A DNA stretch of 28,555 nucleotides. Origin: Hyphomicrobium sp. (lineage in GTDB: Bacteria > Pseudomonadota > Alphaproteobacteria > Rhizobiales > Hyphomicrobiaceae). Shown here in pieces: positions 1 to 8,137 of this stretch. Under the pieces are notes generated by a model. That model had not been told where the DNA came from, made no database searches, and saw only the letters and a program-made list of their open reading frames with translations. Each line of letters opens with the position of its first letter. The first letter of the stretch is position 1. The DNA lies in the NCBI GenBank assembly GCA_030609245.1, contig JAUWCP010000004.1, forward strand, positions 1 through 28,555, given 5' to 3'. The position numbers and the translations under genes were made by a program.

Positions 1-1
1 G

Positions 2-2449
2 ACCGGCGGCTCCAATGTTCAGTTCGCCGTCAACCCGGAAGATGGGCGACTGGTCGTTATCGAGATGAACCCGCGCGTGTCGCGCTCGTCCGCTCTCGCC
101 TCCAAGGCGACGGGTTTCCCAATTGCCAAGGTCGCAGCGAAGCTCGCGGTGGGCTACACTCTGGACGAACTCGACAACGACATCACGGGCGGTGCGACGC
201 CAGCCTCTTTCGAGCCGACGATTGATTACGTCGTCACGAAGATTCCGCGGTTTGCCTTCGAGAAATTCCCCGGCGCCGATTCCACACTCACGACCTCCAT
301 GAAGTCGGTCGGCGAGGTGATGGCGATCGGCAGAACGTTTGCCGAAAGCCTACAAAAGGCGTTGCGTTCGATGGAGACCGGGCTGTGCGGTTTCGACGAC
401 GTCACGCTTGAAGGACTGGGGTTGGGTGACGACAAGAACGTCATTCGCGCTGCTTTATCCAAGCCCACACCTGATCGGCTGTTGAAGGTTGCCCAAGCGC
501 TGCGGCTCGGCTTCGATCACGAGCAAGTCTATGAGTCGTGCAAAATCGATCCTTGGTTCTTGGCGCGAATACAGGAGATCATCGACCAGGAAGCGCGCGT
601 AAAGGTGCACGGCCTTCCAGCCACCGAGTCGCAGTTTCGAGGTCTAAAAGCGATGGGTTTTTCGGATGCCCGGCTGGCTCAACTTGCCGGTGTGGCGGAG
701 AAGGATGTGCGTGAGAAGCGCAGGGACCTTGGTGTGGAGCCGGTATTCAAACGCATCGACACATGCGCCGCAGAGTTCGCCGCGCCCACGGCCTATATGT
801 ACTCGACTTACGAAAGCAGTCTGGCAGGCTCGCCTGGATGCGAGGCCGACCCAAGCGCGGCTGAGAAAATCATCATCTTGGGTGGTGGCCCCAATCGTAT
901 CGGCCAAGGTATCGAATTCGACTATTGCTGCTGCCACGCCTGCTTCGCGCTGACAAAGGCGGGCTACGAGACGATCATGATCAACTGCAATCCGGAGACC
1001 GTCTCGACAGATTACGATACCTCCGACCGGCTTTATTTCGAGCCGCTCACTGTAGAGGATGTGCTCGAGATCATCGCCAAGGAGAAAGCGCGCGGCTCGG
1101 TGAAGGGCATGATCGTTCAGTTCGGCGGCCAGACGCCGCTTAAGCTTGCCGCACCGCTTGCCGCTGCCGGTGTGCCAATTTTGGGCACCTCGCCTGACGC
1201 CATCGATTTGGCGGAGGATCGCGACCGCTTCAAAGCGCTGATCGAGAAACTTGGACTGCAGCAGCCGCATTGCGGCATCGCGCGCGCACCAGGGGAAGCG
1301 CGCGCGGTGGCCGATAGCATTGGCTATCCGGTGGTGATCCGCCCCTCGTACGTGCTTGGCGGACGTGCCATGGAAATCGTGCACGACGGCACAGAGATCG
1401 ATCGTTACATCGCACGGCTATCGTTAACGCTCGACGGGCCCTCCGAACTTGTTGTCTCGAAGCAACGGCCGCTGCTCATTGACCGCTACCTCACCGATGC
1501 GGTCGAAGTCGACGTGGATTGCTTGGCCGACGGTACCGATACATACATCGCTGGGGTCATGGAGCATATCGAGGAGGCAGGCATCCATTCAGGTGATAGC
1601 GCATGCTCGCTGCCACCATACTCGCTCACCGATGATGTCATCGAGGAGCTGGGCCGCCAAGCTGAAGAACTTGCACGGGCTCTCAAGGTTGTCGGTCTCA
1701 TGAACGTGCAGTTTGCGATCAAAGACGGCCAGGTCTACGTGCTTGAGGTGAACCCGCGGGCGAGCCGCACGGTCCCCTTTGTCGCCAAGGTCATTGGCAA
1801 GCCCATAGCTGCCATCGCAGCCGAGGTCATGGCCGGCAAGCCGTTGCGGGACTTTGGACTTACGCCTGCCAAGCTGGATTACGTCGCCGTCAAGGAAGCG
1901 GTGTTCCCGTTCGCACGTTTCCCCGGTGTTGACCCGATCTTAGGTCCGGAGATGCGCTCCACGGGCGAGGTTATGGGGATCGATAGCGATTTCGCCATGG
2001 CATTCGGCAAGGGTCAACTCGGCGCCGGTCAACTCCTGCCCACCGGCGGCACCGTCTTCGTGTCCGTGAAAGATAAGGATAAGGACCGGATGGTCGCTCC
2101 GGTGAAGGAGTTGGAGGGCATGGGCTTCAAGATTATTGCCACGCGGGGCACAATGCGGCACCTGCAGGAAAACGGCGTTCAATGTCAGGGTATTAACAAG
2201 GTTCTAGAGGGCCGCCCACACATTGTCGACGCGATGAAGAATGGCGACGTGGACCTTGTTTTCAACACCACGGAAGGCTCAAAGGCCTTGGCAGACAGCA
2301 AGGATATCCGGCGGACTGCCTTGCTTCGTCATATCCCATATTATACAACTTTAGCCGGTGCGGTCGCGGTTACACGGGCCATAAGAGCTCTTAAAGCGGG
2401 CACTTTGAGAGTTGCGCCCCTGCAAAGTTTTGTGACGCGCGCACTCTGA
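2..2449 (+). CDS. carB: Carbamoyl-phosphate synthase large subunit, 5'-truncated by window edge
   Basis: The large subunit makes carbamoyl phosphate from ammonia (supplied by CarA), bicarbonate and two ATP, for pyrimidine and arginine synthesis. The open frame runs in from base 2, so the gene starts upstream; about 815 codons of a protein normally near 1,070-1,160 residues are present. The first codons give TGGSNVQFAVNP, then IEMNPRVSRSSALA, the end of the first ATP-grasp unit. The oligomerisation domain follows (about codons 140-270). The second carboxyphosphate/ATP-grasp half begins near GGGPNRIGQGIEFDYCCCH, includes IRPSYVLGGRAMEIV, and has its own EVNPRASRTVPFVAK. The C-terminal MGS-like allosteric domain starts near TGGTVFVSVKDKDKDRM and contains ATRGTMRHLQENG and FNTTEGSKA. 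TGA ends it at 2447-2449. No internal damage is seen. greA follows after 112 bases on the same strand, but co-transcription is uncertain. Confidence 0.97.
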   Translation, partial: TGGSNVQFAVNPEDGRLVVIEMNPRVSRSSALASKATGFPIAKVAAKLAVGYTLDELDNDITGGATPASFEPTIDYVVTKIPRFAFEKFPGADSTLTTSMKSVGEVMAIGRTFAESLQKALRSMETGLCGFDDVTLEGLGLGDDKNVIRAALSKPTPDRLLKVAQALRLGFDHEQVYESCKIDPWFLARIQEIIDQEARVKVHGLPATESQFRGLKAMGFSDARLAQLAGVAEKDVREKRRDLGVEPVFKRIDTCAAEFAAPTAYMYSTYESSLAGSPGCEADPSAAEKIIILGGGPNRIGQGIEFDYCCCHACFALTKAGYETIMINCNPETVSTDYDTSDRLYFEPLTVEDVLEIIAKEKARGSVKGMIVQFGGQTPLKLAAPLAAAGVPILGTSPDAIDLAEDRDRFKALIEKLGLQQPHCGIARAPGEARAVADSIGYPVVIRPSYVLGGRAMEIVHDGTEIDRYIARLSLTLDGPSELVVSKQRPLLIDRYLTDAVEVDVDCLADGTDTYIAGVMEHIEEAGIHSGDSACSLPPYSLTDDVIEELGRQAEELARALKVVGLMNVQFAIKDGQVYVLEVNPRASRTVPFVAKVIGKPIAAIAAEVMAGKPLRDFGLTPAKLDYVAVKEAVFPFARFPGVDPILGPEMRSTGEVMGIDSDFAMAFGKGQLGAGQLLPTGGTVFVSVKDKDKDRMVAPVKELEGMGFKIIATRGTMRHLQENGVQCQGINKVLEGRPHIVDAMKNGDVDLVFNTTEGSKALADSKDIRRTALLRHIPYYTTLAGAVAVTRAIRALKAGTLRVAPLQSFVTRAL

Positions 2450-2523
2450 TCCACTGGACCGCTAGACCGCACGAGCGGGGTGGTCTGTTCCACACGAGTT
2501 GCGAGACAGTGTGTGTAGCTGGT

Positions 2524-2541
2524 TCTGGCAGCCCTGCCAGA
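2524..2541 (+). promoter_or_regulatory. Perfect hairpin in the greA leader
   Basis: TCTGGCAG and CTGCCAGA form a perfect 8-bp stem with a two-base CC gap, ending 20 bases before the greA ATG. No T-run follows, so it is not a classical terminator for carB. It could be an mRNA leader structure affecting greA, or a protein-binding palindrome. Function is inferred only from position. Confidence 0.4.
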
Positions 2542-2561
2542 CCTATGGGAGATGTTAGGAA

Positions 2562-3041
2562 ATGACATTGGAACGAGTGCCGATGACCATTGAGGGCTTC
2601 CAGTATCTGGAAACCGAGCTTCATCGCCTCAAGTCAAAGGAACGTCCCCGTATCATTCAACTAATCGCGGAAGCGCGTGAGCACGGCGATCTTTCGGAGA
2701 ACGCGGAATATCACGCCGCTAAGGAAGCGCAGGGCCTCAATGAGGCGAGGGTCGCCGACTTTGAAGATCGCTTGGGGCGCGCCGACGTGATTGATACGTC
2801 GAAACTATCGGGCAAGACCGTCAGATTCGGGGCGACAATGACGCTTATAGACGAGGACACCGAGGAGAAGGTGAAATACCGGATCGTTGGGGACTTCGAG
2901 GCCGATGTGCGCGAAGGCAAAATCTCCATCTCCTCGCCGATCGCGCGTGCGCTTATCGGTAAGTTGAAGAAGGATAGCGTCGAGGTTGTGACACCCAAAG
3001 GCGCGCGCTCTTACGAAATTCTCAAGATCGAGTGGAAGTAA
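2562..3041 (+). CDS. greA: Transcription elongation factor GreA
   Basis: GreA enters the secondary channel of RNA polymerase and stimulates cleavage of backtracked RNA, rescuing stalled elongation complexes. At 159 residues it has the normal family length. Residues 1-78 form the N-terminal coiled coil, whose tip carries the conserved acidic pair in HGDLSENAEY (D43, E46; equivalents of E. coli D41 and E44). The C-terminal FKBP-like domain begins near residue 80 and ends with the typical SISSPIARALIGKL followed by SYEILKIEW. The ATG at 2562 is preceded by GGGAGA at 2548-2553. A later ATG at 2583 (MTIEGF) is possible, but the longer form matches the family's usual N-terminus. The gene converges on the Lrp-type regulator with only 12 bases between stops. 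Confidence 0.97.
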   Translation: MTLERVPMTIEGFQYLETELHRLKSKERPRIIQLIAEAREHGDLSENAEYHAAKEAQGLNEARVADFEDRLGRADVIDTSKLSGKTVRFGATMTLIDEDTEEKVKYRIVGDFEADVREGKISISSPIARALIGKLKKDSVEVVTPKGARSYEILKIEWK

Positions 3042-3053
3042 CTGGCGGCTGGC

Positions 3054-3542
3054 TCACTTTGCAGGATCGCTGGGCACAGTGATGGGAACGCCCGGGTCGC
3101 GCTTGGCGCGGCGGATGGTGAGGAACGTCTTGACGCTCGCCACGTTGGGCGCGGCCGTCAGCTTGTCTAAGATGAACTCCTGGAATGTCGGCAGGTCGCG
3201 GGCGATGCACTTGAGCATGAAATCGCTTTCGCCCGAGAGCATGTAGGCTTCGCGCACCAACGGCCAGCCAAGAACCAGATTCTCGAACGCGCGCAACTCT
3301 GCCTCGGCCTGATTGTGCAACCCGACCATAGCGAACGCAGTAAGCTCGAAGCCAAGCGCGGGCTCGTCGAAGAGCACCGTGTAGCCGGCAATGAGGCCGG
3401 CTTCCTCAAGCGCACGCACGCGCCGTAAGCACGGTGGTGCGGAAAGGCCGACGCGATTGGCAAGGGCCACGTTGGTCATGTGGCCGTCGCCCTGCAGCTC
3501 TTTGAGGATGCGCCAGTCAATGGCGTCGAGGCGGACGGGCAT
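3054..3542 (-). CDS. Lrp/AsnC family transcriptional regulator
   Basis: This is a 162-residue feast/famine regulator. The N-terminal winged helix-turn-helix (about residues 5-55) contains DAIDWRILKELQ and the recognition-helix region VGLSAPPCLRRVRALEEAGLI. The C-terminal RAM/AsnC ligand-binding domain (about 65-145) includes MVGLHNQAEAELRAFE and ESDFMLKCIARDLPTFQEF. Such proteins form octamers or higher assemblies and usually bind an amino acid. The ATG at 3542 has GAGGAAAG upstream on the minus strand. It is transcribed away from the ELM1-family gene, so the 3543-3731 gap must hold its promoter; local autoregulation is common in the family but no operator was identified. The ligand and targets cannot be read from sequence. 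Confidence 0.93.
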   Translation of the reverse strand: MPVRLDAIDWRILKELQGDGHMTNVALANRVGLSAPPCLRRVRALEEAGLIAGYTVLFDEPALGFELTAFAMVGLHNQAEAELRAFENLVLGWPLVREAYMLSGESDFMLKCIARDLPTFQEFILDKLTAAPNVASVKTFLTIRRAKRDPGVPITVPSDPAK

Positions 3543-3731
3543 GGGACGGGCTTTCCTCGGGTAACGTCAGCAGAGGCCCTGCATAGCGCCGCGGGCCTGG
3601 CTTGCGCAACTAACACGGGGACTTATAGCAGCCCACACTAGTGGTGTTTTGCGACTGGAGAGGCGATCAATCCCTCCTGCGACGGGAAGAGGACTCGACT
3701 CTTTTGTCGCCAGCGGGGAGAAAAACGTCCG

Positions 3732-4748
3732 ATGGCAACCGACCCGAAAAGCACCACTGATTTTGCTCCTCGCCCGCTGGCTGGGGCGCGGGCGTGGATC
3801 ATCACGGCGGGAATGGCCGGCATGGACGTGCAGGTGCGGGGCGTGGCCGAGGCGCTGGGTCTCGACTACGAAATGAAACATGTCTCGCCGAAAGGCATTT
3901 GGAAGCTTGCGGCACCTTGGGGGCCGGTGGCGCCGGGGGAACGCTTCGGGCAACCGGGATCGCTGTTCGCGCCGCCTTGGCCGGAGGTTGCCATCTCGTT
4001 AGGCCGCCGCAGCGTTCCTTATATGCGCGCCCTGCGGCGCCGGGCGGGGTCTCAGACGTTCACCATCGTCATGCTGGATCCGAAAACAGGGCTCGGTACC
4101 TCAGACGTGATCTGGGTTCCCGAACACGATCGTCTGCGCGGGGCCAACGTCATCACCACGTTGACAGCACCGCATAGCTTTACGGCCAAGCGGCTTGCCG
4201 AGCTGCGCCAAAACCTTCCCTCTGAAATCGCCGCTTTGCCGCATCCACGCGTGGCCGTTGTTCTGGGGGGAAAGAACGGGATCTACAATTTCAGCGAAGA
4301 CGATGATGCCCGCTTGCAAAGCGCTCTCCAATCTCTCGGAAAATTGGGTGCGAGTTTTCTCGTCACGCCTTCTCGGCGCACGCACGCGCAACTTTTCAAT
4401 GCGGCCGATGCAGCAACGCGGGATTGGCCGCGCATTATATGGAAAGGGGAAGGCGCCAACCCTTACGCCGACTTTCTGGCGCACGCGGACCTGCTCGTTG
4501 TTACCGCCGATAGCGTAAATATGACGGGAGAAGCATGCGCGACGGGGCGGCCTGTGTTGGTCTTCACGCCATCGGGCGGCTCAGCCAAGTTCGGCCGCTT
4601 TCATGCCGCGCTGCAAGCGCGCGGTGCGACCCGCCCGTTGCCGGACCGCCTCGACGCGATCCCCGATTGGAGCTACGAGCCTGTGCATTCGGCACACGAA
4701 CTTGCCGGGCAGATTGAGCAACGCTGGCGTCAGCGCTGCTCCGCGTAG
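3732..4748 (+). CDS. ELM1 family protein (PF06258), GT-B-like fold expected
   Basis: This 338-residue protein matches the bacterial ELM1 (former DUF1022) family, named after a plant mitochondrial fission factor. In bacteria the family looks like a GT-B-type glycosyltransferase but has no established reaction. The N-terminal half begins with AWIITAGMAGMDVQVRGVAEAL. The second half opens with VAVVLGGKNGIYNFSEDDD and carries DLLVVTADSVNMTGEACATGRPVLVF, which resembles the donor-binding C-terminal lobe of GT-B enzymes. No membrane segment or signal peptide is seen. The ATG at 3732 has GGGGAG about 11 bases upstream. The CPBP-type membrane gene starts 17 bases after its stop, so the two are probably co-transcribed. 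The family call is firm; a sugar-transfer or membrane-remodelling role is inference. Confidence 0.88.
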   Translation: MATDPKSTTDFAPRPLAGARAWIITAGMAGMDVQVRGVAEALGLDYEMKHVSPKGIWKLAAPWGPVAPGERFGQPGSLFAPPWPEVAISLGRRSVPYMRALRRRAGSQTFTIVMLDPKTGLGTSDVIWVPEHDRLRGANVITTLTAPHSFTAKRLAELRQNLPSEIAALPHPRVAVVLGGKNGIYNFSEDDDARLQSALQSLGKLGASFLVTPSRRTHAQLFNAADAATRDWPRIIWKGEGANPYADFLAHADLLVVTADSVNMTGEACATGRPVLVFTPSGGSAKFGRFHAALQARGATRPLPDRLDAIPDWSYEPVHSAHELAGQIEQRWRQRCSA

Positions 4749-4765
4749 CCAGGGGGTGACAGGGC

Positions 4766-5494
4766 GTGGGGAGCATCTTCTTTCCAAAAGAGGCGCTTAG
4801 GGCAGGGGGTACGCTTTCCATTACGAAGCCTTCGCCCCTGCGCCGGGCGTGGCTCACCGTCGAGCTGGCGCTTCTCTACGTCGGTGCTCCGCTCGCCATG
4901 ATGTCGGTTGTGCATGACCATCGGCTGCCGGTTTTCGTTGCGCTGGTGCCGGTGCTGGCCATCGTGATGGCTTTCTTGCTTCTTGACCGGACTTTTTCCC
5001 TCAAGCGCGAGCTGACACGCGGGTTCGGCTGGCGCACGATGTTGTCGATCTTGGCGGTTTTCGTTGTCGGCGGCGGGGCGGTTGCGCTCTACATTTGGCA
5101 CTATCACCCGAGCTGGTTGTTCGAGTTTCCGCGCAACCGGCCCGAGACTTACATGCGTATCATGCTGCTCTATCCCGCGATGTCGGTGGTCGTTCAGGAA
5201 TTCGTCTATCGGACGTTCTATTTTCACCGCTACGGCCCGTTGTTCGGCAAAGCCTGGTGGCTGGCAATCTTGATGAATGGAGCACTGTTCGGATTCGGCC
5301 ATATTGTGATCGGCACACAGCTCGCCGTACTGAGTACTATGGCGACGGGGACCTTGTTTGCCGTCCGCTATGCGCTAACGCGGTCGATCTGGGCGGTGGT
5401 CTTTGAGCACACGCTTTGGGGTGCGCTTGTATTCACTGTGGGGCTCGGACGCTTCTTCTTCACAGGCGTCCCGATCTTAGGCTGGCGTTGGTAG
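4766..5494 (+). CDS. CPBP (CAAX protease/Abi) family membrane protein with atypical motifs
   Basis: This 242-residue polytopic protein has hydrophobic segments near residues 29-48, 53-73, 92-111, 131-144, 165-182 and 208-228. The arrangement matches the CPBP glutamic-type intramembrane protease family: motif 1 region QEFVYRTFYF (Q144, E145, R149), motif 2 FGFGHIVIG (H179) and motif 3 EHTLWG (H215). Two usual residues differ: the first Glu of EExxxR is Gln, and the Asn/Asp four residues after the third-motif His is Gly (G219). It may be a divergent active branch or a non-catalytic scaffold. The start is taken as GTG at 4766, with AGGGGG and AGGG upstream; a later start would trim only the soluble N-terminus. 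It follows the ELM1-family gene by 17 bases. Confidence 0.78.
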   Translation: MGSIFFPKEALRAGGTLSITKPSPLRRAWLTVELALLYVGAPLAMMSVVHDHRLPVFVALVPVLAIVMAFLLLDRTFSLKRELTRGFGWRTMLSILAVFVVGGGAVALYIWHYHPSWLFEFPRNRPETYMRIMLLYPAMSVVVQEFVYRTFYFHRYGPLFGKAWWLAILMNGALFGFGHIVIGTQLAVLSTMATGTLFAVRYALTRSIWAVVFEHTLWGALVFTVGLGRFFFTGVPILGWRW

Positions 5495-5581
5495 CGAATC
5501 CGCGATGCATTGAGCAAATGGCGACGATCGGATAGAAAGCCGCCAATCCCCATCACACCAGATATGCAGAGGCGCCAATCG

Positions 5582-7240
5582 ATGGCCACGCCGCAATACG
5601 TTTATCACATGTCGAACCTGTCCAAGTCCTATCCCGGGGGCAAGCGGGTCTTGAAAGACATTTCGCTGTCGTTCCTGCCCGGCGCCAAAATTGGCGTCGT
5701 CGGGCTTAACGGTTCGGGTAAGTCAACCCTGCTCAAGATCATGGCCGGACAGGTTACTGACTATGCCGGCGAAGCATGGGCTGCCGACGGCATCAAAGTC
5801 GGATATCTGCCCCAGGAGCCCGAACTCGATCCCGAAAAGGACGTGCTTGGAAACGCTATGGAGGGCGTGGGAGAGAAGAAGGAGCTGCTCGATCGTTATA
5901 ACGAGCTTGCCACCAATTATTCCGACGAGACCGCAGAGGAGATGGCGAAGCTGCAGGACGCCATCGACGCACAGGATCTGTGGGATCTCGATACACAAGT
6001 GGAACAGGCGCTCGACGCGATGCGCTGTCCGCCGGGAGACGCTGACGTCAACAAGCTCTCAGGTGGCGAGCGTCGCCGTGTCGCGCTGACGCGGCTATTA
6101 CTGTCGAAGCCCGACATTCTAATGCTCGATGAGCCGACCAACCACTTGGACGCCGAAAGCGTCGCGTGGCTGGAGCGTTACCTCAAGGAGTACACGGGCT
6201 GCGTGATCCTGGTGACACATGATCGCTACTTCCTCGACAACATCACCGAGTGGACGCTGGAGTTGGATCGCGGCGAGGGCGTTCCTTACAAGGGCAACTA
6301 CTCCAGCTGGCTTGAGCAGAAGGCCCAGCGCCTTGAGGTGGAGAAGGGCCAGGAGGATGCCAGGCAGCGCACCTTGAAGCGCGAATTGGAGTGGATACGC
6401 GCTTCGCCAAAGGCGCGCCAGGCCAAATCGAAAGCGCGCATCACGGCTTACGAGGAACTCGCGGAGGCGGCGGGGCGAGAACAGGCGGGCCGCGCGGCAA
6501 TCCAGATCGCGCCGGGACCGCGACTGGGCGGCCTTGTCGTGGAGGCCGATGGTCTGACGAAGGGCTTCGGCGACCAGCTACTGATCGACGACTTCTCGTT
6601 CAAGCTGCCGCCCGGCGGTATCGTCGGCGTGATCGGGCCAAATGGCGCCGGCAAGACGACGCTGTTCAAGATGCTCACTGGACAGGAAAAGCCCGACGCC
6701 GGCACCATTCGGCTGGGTGAGACGGTGCAGCTCTCCTACGTCGATCAGTCGCGCGATCACCTCGATGACAAAAAGACGGTGTGGGAGGAAATCTCCGGCG
6801 GGCTAGACCAGCTCATGGTGGGCAAGCGCCAGATGCCGAGTCGCGCTTACGTGGGCTAGTTCAACTTCAAGGGGCCGGACCAGCAGAAGAAGGTGGGGCA
6901 GCTCTCAGGCGGTGAGCGCAACCGCGTGCACCTCGCCAAACTGCTCAAAGAGGGTGGCAACTTGTTGCTGCTCGACGAGCCCACCAACGATCTCGACACT
7001 GAAACGCTGTCGGCGCTCGAGGCGGCGCTAGAGGATTTCCCCGGCTGCGCCGTGATCATCAGCCATGATCGCTTCTTCCTCGATCGCATCGCGACCCACA
7101 TTCTCGCGTTCGAGGGCGATAGCCATGTGGAGTGGTTTGAAGGTAATTTCGCCGATTACGAGGAGGACAAGAAGCAGCGTTTAGGCGATGCTGCGGTCGA
7201 GCCTCACCGCATCAAGTTTAAGAGGTTTGAGCGGGGCTAG
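5582..7240 (+). pseudogene. ettA: Energy-dependent translational throttle EttA (ABC-F), interrupted by in-frame TAG
   Basis: EttA is an ABC-F ATPase that binds the ribosomal E site and gates entry into elongation according to ATP/ADP. The frame from ATG 5582 to TAG 7238-7240 would encode 552 residues, the family's length, but codon 426 (6857-6859) is TAG. Before it lie Walker A GLNGSGKST (41-49), signature LSGGERRR (159), Walker B with DEPTNHLD, the linker region and second Walker A GPNGAGKTT. After it, in the same frame, continue FNFKGPDQQKK, signature LSGGERNR (441), DEPTNDLD and the usual end RIKFKRFERG. One base change, for example from TGG, would explain the stop; the rest is intact. The truncated 425-residue product would lack half of the second ATPase site. 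The start at 5582 fits CAGAGG at 5567-5572; the upstream ATG at 5510 adds non-family sequence. Alternatives are a sequencing error or readthrough. Confidence 0.9.
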
Positions 7241-7497
7241 GTCCTTCCCTGAGCGAGCATCACCGTTCGCAAGAGAACGCTAATGCTTGGGTTCCGATGT
7301 GCCCGGTGATGTCTTTGAGCTGTGCAGCGAGGATTGGGCGCGGCCGCACAAACGTGAACACGACCGGGATCTTGTGCCTGGCGCCAAGATGGTGCGGTGG
7401 CCGGCGGTAGGCACGTCCTGGCGCTCGATAGGCCGCAGGCCGTAGTCTCGCACGTGAAGGACTTCATCGGGTAAGGCAGGGTGGAGCGTGAACAGTC
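7241..7497 (-). pseudogene. Possible decayed ORF between ettA and the GST gene
   Basis: This 257-base gap has no intact gene. On the minus strand, protein-like fragments appear in different frames: DEVLHVRDYGLRPIERQD near 7410-7470, and KIPVVFTFVRPRPILAAQ followed by LKDITGHIG near 7280-7350. HVRDYGL resembles a motif I associate with DUF5615/Mut7-C-type PIN-like toxins, but the match is short and the fragments are out of frame. This may be an eroded toxin-like gene or chance. A small inverted repeat CGTTC/GAACG lies just after ettA near 7263-7278. Confidence 0.2.
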
Positions 7498-8118
7498 ATG
7501 TATGTGCTTTACGGTTTTCCTGGATCACGGACGACGCGAGTGACATGGATGCTCGAGGAGATCGGTGCGGACTATGAGTTCGTGGCGACGCGCCCACATT
7601 CCAAGATCGCATACTCGGTCAACCCAAGCGGCAAGCTGCCAGCTCTCAAAATCGACAACGAAACGATCATTGATTCAATTGCGATCTGTTCTTACCTGGC
7701 GGACTGCCACCCTGAAGCGGGACTTACATACAGCCCAGGGACCATCGAACGAGCCCAGATGGAGAGTTGGCTTCAATTTGCGGCGCTTGATCTAGAGGCT
7801 CCACTTTGGATGTTTAACCGCCAGACAATGATCCTGCCTAAGGCGAAGCGTACTCCAGCCATTCTCGACGTATGTACTGAAGACTGGGCAAACGCACTCA
7901 AAACGATGGCCGCTCGGCTCGGCGACAACACATACGCAATGGGTGCGAGATTCACGGTTGCCGATGTTGTGCTGGGACACATCGGCCGGTGGGCCGCGCA
8001 GATAAAGTATCCAATCGAGCCCCAATCCGTGAGTTCATATTTCGATCGCGTGCAAAGACGTCCGGCACTTTCACGCGCCCTGGAAAGGGAGAGCGCTGCC
8101 GCGACGGCGCTTGCTTGA
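7498..8118 (+). CDS. Glutathione S-transferase family protein
   Basis: This is a 206-residue protein with the two-domain cytosolic GST layout. Residues 1-77 form the thioredoxin-like domain: MYVLYGFPGSRTTRVTWMLE carries the likely catalytic Ser region, NPSGKLPALKID holds the cis-Pro, and DSIAICSYLAD contacts glutathione. Residues about 85-200 form the helical domain, with the N-capping box ARFTVADVVLGH. These enzymes conjugate or reduce electrophiles with glutathione; the substrate cannot be told. The ATG at 7498 has GGTGGAG near 7481-7487. The gene stands alone, downstream of the broken ettA and the decayed-looking gap, and its stop is 19 bases from the MlaC-like gene's stop on the other strand. 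Confidence 0.92.
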   Translation: MYVLYGFPGSRTTRVTWMLEEIGADYEFVATRPHSKIAYSVNPSGKLPALKIDNETIIDSIAICSYLADCHPEAGLTYSPGTIERAQMESWLQFAALDLEAPLWMFNRQTMILPKAKRTPAILDVCTEDWANALKTMAARLGDNTYAMGARFTVADVVLGHIGRWAAQIKYPIEPQSVSSYFDRVQRRPALSRALERESAAATALA

Positions 8119-8137
8119 CGTTCAAAGACGCAAATTT

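Noticed and set aside
3567..3953. Minus-strand ORF of 128 codons between the Lrp gene and the ELM1-family gene
   Set aside because: It covers the start of the ELM1-family gene and has shadow composition rich in Pro and Arg.
5510..5581. Upstream ATG extending ettA by 24 residues
   Set aside because: The added residues are not family-like, and ATG 5582 has a suitable ribosome binding site and starts with the expected MATPQYVYHM.
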